Shown here: piece after piece, positions 5,766 to 12,276 of the stretch | How the letters are laid out: the number at the start of each line of letters is the position of its first letter | How positions within the stretch are numbered: the first letter of the stretch is position 1 | From: CAIOHW01 sp046317855 | Lineage (GTDB): Bacteria; Bdellovibrionota; UBA1018 | Assembly (NCBI GenBank): GCA_046317855.1 | Contig: JBKCVM010000119.1 | Location: 1 to 12,276, forward strand | DNA length: 12,276 nucleotides | Direction of reading: 5' to 3' | The notes under the pieces: generated by a model | Told to the model about the DNA's origin: nothing | The model's input: only the letters and a program-made list of their open reading frames with translations | Databases searched by the model: none | Position numbers and translations under genes: made by a program

Positions 5766-6728
5766 ATGACTAAGAGAATCGTAGCAGTACTTGCACTGAG
5801 CCTTGTTTCGGCAGATGCGTTTGCTTCACAAGCAAAAAACCTCATCTCGGGCGGCGGTGACCGTGGCCTGATCTTGGGCACCACCGGGATGTACGGAAGC
5901 TTCTACACGAACGATGAATACAACATGTTCTGGAACCCCGCTTTCATCAATGGCCAGAAGAGCTGGGCCATCATTGAAAACGGTGCAAACTCTGGAACTG
6001 GAAACAATGCAACCTCGGGTGGTTTCGTGACGGGAATGGGAGCGCTCAATGTGGGCGTTTTCTTTAACCGCGCCACGAACTCGGTCGTGAATACTAACGG
6101 CACCCAGAACATCGACCTCGTGGTCGGTGGCGACATGGGGGTTAAGTGGGGTCTCGGCCTCTCGACCACTCTTTCAACCGGCAGCGCTTCGACGACGACC
6201 CTCAAGGGCGGCGTGATGGTTGCTGATTTTGAGCCTTTCGTTGCGTTTGATCTCAAGAATTCCACCGGCACTGTGAGCTCCAGTGACATGACGATCGGTA
6301 CCCGTTACCACATGGGTGACTGGACTCCATACGTTGCTTACCGCTCGGTCAAGACCAACACCAACAACGCAAACGCACAGACCCACATGGGCTTGGGCTT
6401 TGGTCGTTCAGCCAAGATGGGTGATGTCGACATGAGCTACTCTGTAGCTTACTGGAGCGTGAAGACCCCTGCGGACGATACCACCTACACGCTTCCTGTG
6501 GATCTGACGTTCGCAGCTCCAGCATCAAGCTGGTTCACTGCACGCGTGGGCTTTAGCCATGATCTGCGCGCTTCGACAGCTCGGGCTCAGGCAACCAACA
6601 CTCGTATCGGCGGCACTTTCCACCTAGGCAAGGCTGACCTCGATATGGTGGTGGGTAATAACTCTGACAATGCGTTTGGCTTTGACGACGAGCTTTTTGC
6701 CAACGCTGGCCTGACCTATCGCATGTAA
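5766..6728 (+). CDS. Outer-membrane beta-barrel (porin-like) protein, probably abundant
   Basis: 320 residues. A signal peptide (MTKRIVAVLALSLVSADAFA, cut after about residue 20) is followed by a Gly/Thr/Asn/Ser-rich chain of alternating strands with short turns and no Cys. It ends in an amphipathic last strand, NAGLTYRM, close to the usual C-terminal barrel signature although the final residue is Met rather than Phe. The length suits a barrel of roughly 12-16 strands. The ribosome-binding site GGAGGG lies nine bases before the ATG. Codon use is strongly biased to C-ending codons for Asn and Thr (AAC, ACC), unlike the neighbouring minus-strand genes, which suggests high expression. It is the only sizeable plus-strand gene and has its own leader and terminator, so it is a separate unit. 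Specific porin family and cargo unknown. Confidence 0.85.
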   Translation: MTKRIVAVLALSLVSADAFASQAKNLISGGGDRGLILGTTGMYGSFYTNDEYNMFWNPAFINGQKSWAIIENGANSGTGNNATSGGFVTGMGALNVGVFFNRATNSVVNTNGTQNIDLVVGGDMGVKWGLGLSTTLSTGSASTTTLKGGVMVADFEPFVAFDLKNSTGTVSSSDMTIGTRYHMGDWTPYVAYRSVKTNTNNANAQTHMGLGFGRSAKMGDVDMSYSVAYWSVKTPADDTTYTLPVDLTFAAPASSWFTARVGFSHDLRASTARAQATNTRIGGTFHLGKADLDMVVGNNSDNAFGFDDELFANAGLTYRM

Positions 6729-6753
6729 TTGCAGGGTCTGACTTAAAGAAGAC

Positions 6754-6790
6754 AAGAAGGGAGAGGTCATGGATGACCTCTCCCTTTTTT
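6754..6790. terminator. Strong hairpin terminator between convergent genes
   Basis: GGGAGAGGTCAT (6759-6770) and its exact complement ATGACCTCTCCC (6773-6784) form a long stem around a tiny loop. On the plus strand T6 (6785-6790) follows, ending the barrel transcript. A/T pairs outside the stem (about 6754-6758 with 6785-6789) let it act on the minus strand too, ending the block A message just after the TPR gene stop at 6794, although the minus-strand T-run is broken. Confidence 0.9.
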
Positions 6791-6793
6791 CTT

Positions 6794-9631
6794 TTAAAGT
6801 TGTCCTGCGGCGTGGCGGGCGCCCTGAGCCCACAGGATCCGAGCTACCACTTGGTTTCGAGTCTGGGCGTCCCACTCCGGTGACTTGATGAAGGCCCAGA
6901 CTTGCGAGCTCACTTTGGCGGCCTCAAAGCCCCGGGCAAGTGTGAGTGCCTCGGGAGCTGCAAGTTTTTGAGCGGTTTTAAGTTCTAGCTCAGTCAGTTT
7001 GGCTTTTTCTTCTAACGCTGTTTTGGCCAGAGCCTCCGTTCTGGCCGTGAGTCCTTTCATGAGACCTAGAATTTCGGCGGGAGCCCCAGCCGTCTGAGTG
7101 ATGGGCTCGAGATCTTTCTTGAAGTCGGCGGTGATTGCAGCTTGAATTTCGAAGGCAACGATCACCGTCTCGAGAAGGCCCATCTCTGAGAGATCTTTTG
7201 CGAGATTTTCAAACGATTTGATGAGGTCCATTCGGTGGACCAGGTGTGGCTCTGAGGCCTGGTGGGGCACTGAAATCGGTGAGCTATGACGAAGAGCGAT
7301 CTGTTGCTCAGAAAGAGCTTGCTTTGAATCCCTGAGCCAGCGTGGAAGGAGTTGCCATTGCAAGACGGGATGGAGATCTTTCCATCCTTTGGCTACCAAT
7401 CTCAGGACCGAATTTCGGTCTTTGTATCCCAATGATCGAGCATGCGTGAGGAGTCGAAGGGCCCTGATTGCGCGATCTGGAGCGCTTGAGGCTTTGAGTA
7501 AGGTCTTGAGATGCGGCAGGGCCTGAGTGCGAGCGATGGGCTGATCAAGCTCTCGGAGAGCAATGAGTTGTGAGCAGAGCTCTCTTGTCTGCTTGTCGGC
7601 GCAGAATCCAGGCTTGGAGAGCCAGTCAGATTCTTTTCCTTCAGAGAACGACAGTAAGAGAATCGGCGCAGCGTTGAGCTGTGGTTTGCTTTGGCGTGAA
7701 AGAAGAGAAAGGAGTTCAGTGAGTTGATGCGGCTCGACTTGAGCTCTCAAGAGAGCTGCCTTTTCAGCGAGGACGTAGTCTTCTAACTCGGACGGTAGGT
7801 CTTTTCTGGTAATCAGTCGATCAATGGCTGAAAGTTTTTCTTTGGTTTCTTTAGGCTTCTTTAAAACGAGCACATCTCGCTCGAGCTCCGCCTTATCCAG
7901 CAGCGCTAAAGCGGCTGGGTCGTCCTTGAACTCCCTCCGTCGAGAGATGAGTGTCTCGAGACGAGCACGGTCTTCGTCTAGCAAGCTTTGGTCAAGCAGC
8001 GCTGCGAGCGCGGCACGGACTTCTGCCTGCCCGGTTTTGCGCGTCCGGACTGCAGTCACTCTTTCAAAGCCTTCAAGCGCATTTTGCCGCTCTCCCAACT
8101 CGTAGAGCATTTTAGATCGTTCCAGTAAAAGAGGGACTGCCTGCTCCTGGGTCAGGCCAGGTAGGATCCTGTCCATACGATTCAATATGGGCGCATAGGC
8201 TGCGTTTTGATTTGGGTCTCTTCTGGAGGTGCTGGGTTTGCTGCTGGCGCCGATTTCAAATTTTATACGAAGATTTTTCTGACTGAGAACCGCGAGTTGA
8301 ACCTTCAGTAATTGGAGCTCAGCCTGAGCGATGCGCGGATCCTGCTGCTGGGAGTCTTTGGGGGTGATGGCTAGAAAGACATCGTACGCTTGTTCTAGCC
8401 TCAAGAGCCATGGGAGGGTCTTCTCGGTCGGAGCATTGGGGTTCTTTTGAAGAAGCTCATGGATCCTTGTTTGAATCTGGGAGTAGAGCTTGCGGTGAGG
8501 TTCCCAGTGCTTGAAATCAAGACCGGACTTTTCAAACGGCGGCGCCTCGAGTGAGGTCTTCCAATCCGACTGAAGGTCCGCAAACTCGCGCAATAAAAAG
8601 TCAACGGTTAGGGTCGCATCGGCTCTCGGTCTTTCTTTCCATAGAATTGCGCTCCAGTCCCTCAGTTCTTTGTCCAATGCTTTTGATCTGAAGAGCTTGG
8701 CTAATCGAACTGACATCGACAGCAAACCTGCGCTTTCGTCAAGGCGCGCTACGTGCTGAACTTCGTTAAACAGCTTCCAGGCACGATCGGTAGTGTAGCG
8801 GGATGGATCTTGTTCTGTGGCGTCACCAAAAAAAGTAGCGATGTCCATCATGGAGCGTTCCATGACCGACGAGTCGGTGATGCTTGCCTTTTTTTTCTGT
8901 ATTTGACTGCTCAAGTGCTTGACGACTTCAAATGAGGCCTCGATGGCTTCGTCATAGTTTTTGAGGTTGAACCATGACCATGCCAACTGTTGCAGTGCAT
9001 GAGGGTAAAACTCTGACTCCGGGTGTGTCCGAATGGGCTTGAGTGCAGAAATCGCGCTCTCGTGATCCGCTCGCTCTGTATAGATACCTGCCAGCGCAAC
9101 ACGTGTGGAGTGGAGTTGGTCAAAGTCCGGGTATTTGGAGATGATTTTTAGGTAATCTTTTTCTGCGAGCCCGGGCTTTTCGAGGTCTGAAAAAGCGCGA
9201 GCCCTAAGAAAAAGAAGCCTTGGCATTTCTTCTGTCTCCGGAAAGCGATTTGCAACTTCAGTGAGGGTCCGGACAGACTCTTCTAAGGCTTTTCTGTATT
9301 GGGAATCTGATTTTGAGTGCATGCCCACTCGAAATTCGAGCTCCGCCTTTTGATGTTGAAGGTCTCCTAACTTGAAAAGAAGCAGTTCTTCTCGAGAGCG
9401 GTCAACGGTTACGGCTCTGGCTTGGGCTTTGGTAGGCGAGGACTTTGTTTTTTTAAGCTGGCGGGTGGTACTCTCGATGGCCCGATTGACTTCGTGGAGG
9501 GCGGCGCGATCCACGAGCCTGTCCAATCTCTCCTGTTTCTCTGCTGCACCCGTCTGCGCCATCGTGGGATGGCTGCAGACCATCATCCAGAGTGAGTAGC
9601 AGACGGCAGTCGTCAACAGTGTGGATTTCAT
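6794..9631 (-). CDS. Large exported tetratricopeptide-repeat protein (gliding-machine-type periplasmic scaffold)
   Basis: 945 residues from the ATG at 9631. The frame can be opened four codons earlier at a TTG (9643), but the ATG begins a normal signal peptide (MKSTLLTTAVCYSLWMMVCS, cut near Ala25) and is preferred. No clear ribosome-binding site precedes either. The Cys at 19 follows Val, so it is not a lipobox. After a charged helical region come TPR units at about 95-250, with typical helix pairs such as 'LLFLRARAFSDLEKPGLAEKDYLKIISKYP', 'YPHALQQLAWSWFNLKNYDEAIEASFEVV', similar to TolA-binding/YbgF-type repeats. The rest is long, helical and more diverged. It follows the second ExbD-like gene by 19 bases and ends at the terminator, so it is the last gene of block A. 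M. xanthus gliding loci contain comparable large periplasmic TPR proteins (GltC, GltD). Family assignment beyond TPR is inference. Confidence 0.85.
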   Translation of the reverse strand: MKSTLLTTAVCYSLWMMVCSHPTMAQTGAAEKQERLDRLVDRAALHEVNRAIESTTRQLKKTKSSPTKAQARAVTVDRSREELLLFKLGDLQHQKAELEFRVGMHSKSDSQYRKALEESVRTLTEVANRFPETEEMPRLLFLRARAFSDLEKPGLAEKDYLKIISKYPDFDQLHSTRVALAGIYTERADHESAISALKPIRTHPESEFYPHALQQLAWSWFNLKNYDEAIEASFEVVKHLSSQIQKKKASITDSSVMERSMMDIATFFGDATEQDPSRYTTDRAWKLFNEVQHVARLDESAGLLSMSVRLAKLFRSKALDKELRDWSAILWKERPRADATLTVDFLLREFADLQSDWKTSLEAPPFEKSGLDFKHWEPHRKLYSQIQTRIHELLQKNPNAPTEKTLPWLLRLEQAYDVFLAITPKDSQQQDPRIAQAELQLLKVQLAVLSQKNLRIKFEIGASSKPSTSRRDPNQNAAYAPILNRMDRILPGLTQEQAVPLLLERSKMLYELGERQNALEGFERVTAVRTRKTGQAEVRAALAALLDQSLLDEDRARLETLISRRREFKDDPAALALLDKAELERDVLVLKKPKETKEKLSAIDRLITRKDLPSELEDYVLAEKAALLRAQVEPHQLTELLSLLSRQSKPQLNAAPILLLSFSEGKESDWLSKPGFCADKQTRELCSQLIALRELDQPIARTQALPHLKTLLKASSAPDRAIRALRLLTHARSLGYKDRNSVLRLVAKGWKDLHPVLQWQLLPRWLRDSKQALSEQQIALRHSSPISVPHQASEPHLVHRMDLIKSFENLAKDLSEMGLLETVIVAFEIQAAITADFKKDLEPITQTAGAPAEILGLMKGLTARTEALAKTALEEKAKLTELELKTAQKLAAPEALTLARGFEAAKVSSQVWAFIKSPEWDAQTRNQVVARILWAQGARHAAGQL

Positions 9632-9650
9632 GGTGCAGCCCAATGTTCTT

Positions 9651-10127
9651 CTAATCGGCTCTCACGACGGCAAGCTTAAGGTCTCCAAAGCCTTGGCTTG
9701 CTGCGGTCCTCATTACGTTTTCAAGGGTGGCATAGGGGGCTCTCGAGTCAGCGATGAGCAGCAGTTTTCCTTGAGATTGTTCAGTCAGTGCCGCCCGCTT
9801 AGAAGCGAGTGCTTGGGCAAGGGGCCCTAGCTCTTGTCCGGTCGGTAATTCGAAGTCATGAAGCGTTACGAGTTGCTCACCGTCGAGTTGCACGGAGGTT
9901 TGTGCAATCTCGAGGGTAAGACGAGACTCAGCTGTATCAGAGTGAGTGGCGACGGGGACCTGAAGGCCGCGGCTCGGCGTGATCTCAAGAGCGCCCACTG
10001 AATAAGACTTAAGCAAGAAGACCAGCAAGATCGTGAAGATATCAGCCATCGAGGTGATGTTGAGGCTCATCTCGGTCGAGGCGGCTGTTTTTGATCGTTT
10101 CAGAAATCGGGCGCGTCTCATCTCCAT
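9651..10127 (-). CDS. ExbD/TolR-family motor subunit, second copy (AglQ/AglS type)
   Basis: 158 residues. A basic N-terminus (MEMRRARFLKRSK) lies in the cytoplasm. A single membrane helix at about 25-43 carries Asp29 in the motif NITSMADIFTILLVFLLK, the proton-handling residue position of ExbD/TolR/MotB-type stators. The periplasmic part (about 50-158) has the usual two-helix, beta-sheet ExbD layout, with the LLIADSRAPYATLENVMRTA segment matching the conserved 'I.aD..v.y..v..vm' region. The start overlaps the stop of the first ExbD gene by one base (TAATG). It would form a proton-driven motor with the neighbouring ExbB-like channel. A second ATG lies two codons in; GGGGGG before the first favours the listed one. 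Confidence 0.92.
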   Translation of the reverse strand: MEMRRARFLKRSKTAASTEMSLNITSMADIFTILLVFLLKSYSVGALEITPSRGLQVPVATHSDTAESRLTLEIAQTSVQLDGEQLVTLHDFELPTGQELGPLAQALASKRAALTEQSQGKLLLIADSRAPYATLENVMRTAASQGFGDLKLAVVRAD

Positions 10128-10603
10128 TACCCCCCAGAAACGCCAAGAATCACCGCCGAAAAATGCTTGCGGGTGTCATCCATGGCTCGAATGATTTTTT
10201 GAAATGGAACCCGAGGCGCAGCGGATAGAACCACGCCCTGCAGGCCCGGGTAGCGTCCCTTGGCTGCTGAAAGTTCAGTGACCAGTGACTCTCTCGAAAT
10301 GATTTTCTTTTCTTGGGTCTTGGTGCCTGAGCTGAGCTCCCATTCGACTTTCTCATCTTCGCCCTTCTCGTTGCTAGAGCTCGTGTCGAGCAGTTTAAGG
10401 GTCAAGGTGATGCTCTTTGCGTCTTCTCCTGCAGGAGTGGGTGCACTAGCTGCCTGAGGCAGGGCAACTGCGGTATCCATGGCTCCAAAAGAGACAAACG
10501 AGGAGCTCATGAGCAAAAAGGCAATGATCACGGTGAGGCAGTCGATGATGCTTGCCAGGTTCAACTCGAAGTCTTGGCCGCCGCCATCCCCAGACGAGAT
10601 CAT
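10127..10603 (-). CDS. ExbD/TolR-family motor subunit, first copy (AglQ/AglS type)
   Basis: Also 158 residues but different in sequence from the second copy. The short N-terminus (MISSGDGGGQDFELNLASII) is acidic and Gly-rich rather than basic. The membrane helix at about 17-36 carries Asp21 in the usual position. The periplasmic domain contains a Ser/Glu/Lys-rich insert (about 75-95) and ends in a conserved-looking 'GVVLSAAPRVPFQKIIRAMDD' segment in which the usual Asp before the Pro is replaced by Ala. AGGAGG lies four bases before the ATG, and the start overlaps the ExbB-like stop by four bases (ATGA). One ExbB with two unlike ExbD proteins is the AglR-AglQ-AglS pattern of M. xanthus gliding motors. 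Confidence 0.9.
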   Translation of the reverse strand: MISSGDGGGQDFELNLASIIDCLTVIIAFLLMSSSFVSFGAMDTAVALPQAASAPTPAGEDAKSITLTLKLLDTSSSNEKGEDEKVEWELSSGTKTQEKKIISRESLVTELSAAKGRYPGLQGVVLSAAPRVPFQKIIRAMDDTRKHFSAVILGVSGG

Positions 10604-11259
10604 GCTGCCTCCTGTGCGATCTCTTTTTGCGCGCAGTAATACCGTTGTTTGATCAGATCGAGCACGCGGATGGCCGACTGCTCTACTTCACCCACCAGAC
10701 GATTGCTTTGACTCATCAAAAAGCTAAAGGCCACCATGCAGGGGATGGCTACTGCGAGGCCCATCATCGTAGCATTCATTGCGGTTGAGATCCCAGCAGC
10801 AAGGAGTGCTGACTTTTGTTGAGGGTCGGCTGCGCCTACGGCCTCAAAGCTTGAAATGAGGCCGGCGATCGTTCCAAAGAGTCCAAGCAAGGTGGCGACG
10901 TTTGCAATCGTAGAGAGAAAAGCGGTGCGCTTTTGGATCGCCTGTTGCGCTTCATGAATACTAATTTCGAGAGTCGATTCGATGAGTGGTTCAGGCTGGT
11001 GTGCGCGAAGTAGCGCTTGGCGAACAATGGCTACCGCGGGTTTTTGTCCCTGTTTTTCACAGTGAGCCAGGGCTTCCTGGACTTTGCCATCGATCAAAAA
11101 CTTGCCGATCACTTCAAAAAACTCGGTGGTGTTTTTGAGTGGGTAAGTTCTGTAGAGCGTTTGAAATCTCTCTAAAGTGATTGCAATGGCAAATGTACCA
11201 GCGATGAGGATGGGGAGTACGTGGAGCCAGTGCTCTTTTAAGAATTGAATGAAGGTCAT
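10600..11259 (-). CDS. ExbB/TolQ/MotA-family proton-channel subunit (AglR type)
   Basis: 219 residues with three membrane segments at about 11-29, 113-136 and 158-182, the standard ExbB/TolQ topology with a large cytoplasmic loop between the first two. The conserved core is present: TLLGLFGTIAGLISSFEAVG at 123-142, with the Gly-Thr pair, then 'LAAGISTAMNATMMGLAVAIP' with the polar residues thought to line the proton path. The C-terminal tail is amphipathic. AGGAG (11266-11270) lies six bases before the ATG. It follows the VWA gene by 23 bases and overlaps the first ExbD gene. With the ExbD pair it would convert the proton gradient into movement. TolQ or ExbB with another job is the alternative; the neighbours favour the AglR type. 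Confidence 0.93.
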   Translation of the reverse strand: MTFIQFLKEHWLHVLPILIAGTFAIAITLERFQTLYRTYPLKNTTEFFEVIGKFLIDGKVQEALAHCEKQGQKPAVAIVRQALLRAHQPEPLIESTLEISIHEAQQAIQKRTAFLSTIANVATLLGLFGTIAGLISSFEAVGAADPQQKSALLAAGISTAMNATMMGLAVAIPCMVAFSFLMSQSNRLVGEVEQSAIRVLDLIKQRYYCAQKEIAQEAA

Positions 11260-11282
11260 GGGTTTCTCCTTTTTGTTTTTAG

Positions 11283-12276
11283 TTAGAGCGATGACGGTTG
11301 GTAATCGATGACGACCTTGTCGGTTGAGCTTAAGCTTAGGACGAGATCTAAATCGGTGATTTGCAGTGTGGTTCCAGTAACAGTGAACTGGTTGGGCGAG
11401 AGTTGTTGGCGATCACCTGCAGAGTGCTCGATCCAGACCAGGAGATCCTCGAGGGCTCCGGCTGGACGTGCCAGGGTGAAGGTTGCTTTGCGGTTGACGA
11501 TCGCCTGTCCGATGGCGTCAAGAACCGGAGAGTAGTTGGGTTCGCCAATATCGAGTGTAAGGGATCCGTTTCCTACTAGATTCACGAGTTCGAGATAGCG
11601 GTCACCGCGATCGACTGCCCATTGCTTGAGGTTTCCCACTCCAGTGTCCTCGACCTCTCGGTCAGCTTGGAGCTGCTGGATAGAAGTGGCAGTGGTAGGA
11701 ATGATCCCGACCACAAAATAATTGGGATCAGTGGTCTGGGTTGAGCCATCGAGGGTACGAAAAAACGAATCGAGGGAGTCTTTTACGGTTTGGACCGGCA
11801 TGAGAGGCGCGTCGCCTCGAGGGCAGTAGGATACTCGGTAAGTGAGACCGTTGACGGTTTTTTCTGGGCATCGAAATGAACTCGAAGGGCATTGAGTGGA
11901 GACTCGGGCATCATTTGGGTTGAGTTCGGCCAGGCGCGCAGAGTCGCATTGGTAGTGAGTCTGTGGGGTGAATCCCGCAGGCGCTGGGTTTGGTAAAATC
12001 AGCGTTTGATCTTCTTCGTCGCTGACGAAGATGATGACTCGCAAGGAGCCAGGACGAAAGAAAGCCGTTGCTGAGGTTTCATTGTCCGAGAGAAGTTGCA
12101 AGACGGAGCCGAGGCCTCGCTCAGATCCTTGGCCCGAGCTCCCGACGCTGATGTTCACCAAGAAGTCACGAACGAGCCCTTGAATCCAAGCTGAATCTCC
12201 AGGCACCCCTGGGGGAGGTTGAGTCACCAAGATGGGCTTGCCGGAGTGGATCGAGTCGTTCTGGGTGGTATTGACG
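11283..12276 (-). CDS. Von Willebrand A-like secreted protein, 5' end outside window (CglB-type candidate)
   Basis: The frame is open across the right edge, so 330 residues are visible and the start is missing; a TTG at 12230 is internal. The edge reads VNTTQNDSIHSGKPILVTQP. A VWA half-domain follows: the run 'RGLGSVLQLLS' and then SLRVIIFVSDEEDQT, a strand with the acidic motif seen in VWA lipoproteins of delta-proteobacteria. The first metal-site motif (DxSxS) would lie beyond the window. Four Cys sit in a loop (QCDS, TQCPS, FRCPE, SYCPRG), suggesting extracytoplasmic disulfides. The rest is beta-rich, ending FTLARP...VIDYQPSSL, like an added Ig-like tail. M. xanthus CglB, the outer-membrane adhesin of gliding focal adhesions, is a Cys-rich VWA protein. 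The 23-base gap to the motor genes supports shared function. A signal peptide or lipobox cannot be seen. Confidence 0.75.
   Translation of the reverse strand, partial: VNTTQNDSIHSGKPILVTQPPPGVPGDSAWIQGLVRDFLVNISVGSSGQGSERGLGSVLQLLSDNETSATAFFRPGSLRVIIFVSDEEDQTLILPNPAPAGFTPQTHYQCDSARLAELNPNDARVSTQCPSSSFRCPEKTVNGLTYRVSYCPRGDAPLMPVQTVKDSLDSFFRTLDGSTQTTDPNYFVVGIIPTTATSIQQLQADREVEDTGVGNLKQWAVDRGDRYLELVNLVGNGSLTLDIGEPNYSPVLDAIGQAIVNRKATFTLARPAGALEDLLVWIEHSAGDRQQLSPNQFTVTGTTLQITDLDLVLSLSSTDKVVIDYQPSSL

Noticed and set aside
9632..9643. TTG start four codons upstream for the large TPR gene
   Set aside because: The ATG at 9631 gives a standard signal peptide beginning MKS; the upstream TTG lacks a good ribosome-binding site.
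12228..12230. TTG at 12230 as start of the VWA gene
   Set aside because: The frame stays open to the window edge with sensible protein sequence, and the VWA fold needs an N-terminal part, so the TTG is internal.
1..12276. CRISPR array, tRNA, rRNA or insertion sequence
   Set aside because: No regularly spaced repeats, cloverleaf sequences, transposase motifs or terminal inverted repeats were found by reading both strands.

Overview
The window looks like chromosomal DNA from a predatory or gliding delta-type Gram-negative bacterium, most likely Bdellovibrionota or a Myxococcota relative. This rests on protein families, not on a database match: an AgmX/PglI-type C-terminal domain, a myxobacterial-type outer-membrane barrel, AglRQS-like ExbB/ExbD proteins, and a von Willebrand A (VWA)-type secreted protein with the SDEEDQ motif. 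GC content looks moderate. There are no mobile elements, CRISPR arrays or RNA genes that I can support.

Layout: almost everything is on the minus strand, so it reads from high to low coordinates. Block A (12276 to 6794) is a tight run: a VWA-like secreted protein (5' end outside the window), an ExbB/TolQ/AglR-like channel subunit, two different ExbD/TolR-like subunits, and a 945-residue exported TPR protein. Start/stop overlaps or gaps of about 20 bases separate these genes, and block A ends at a strong hairpin terminator. A single plus-strand gene (5766-6728), an abundant-looking outer-membrane barrel, lies between the blocks, convergent with block A and divergent from block B. Block B (5403 to 1) holds a small exported protein, a TonB-like protein with an AgmX/PglI C-terminal domain, a second outer-membrane barrel, a 579-residue exported helical protein, a GYF_2-like cytoplasmic protein, a histidine kinase, and the start of a response regulator.

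How they may work together: blocks A and B contain the kinds of parts found in the Agl-Glt trans-envelope gliding machine of Myxococcus xanthus. These are a proton-driven AglRQS-type motor, a TonB-like periplasmic arm (GltG/GltJ type), periplasmic TPR proteins, an outer-membrane barrel, and a VWA surface protein comparable in type to the adhesin CglB. The GYF and AgmX/PglI modules, fused in M. xanthus GltJ, are on separate genes here. The function is inferred from domain types and gene order; a TolQR/TonB-like energised envelope complex with another job is the main alternative.

The 362-base gap at 5404-5765 carries most of the regulatory signal. Facing left there is a candidate leaderless promoter overlapped by a CRP/FNR-type palindrome. 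Facing right there is a long leader with a possible 33-codon open reading frame and a segment able to pair with either of two identical GGAGGG ribosome-binding sites.
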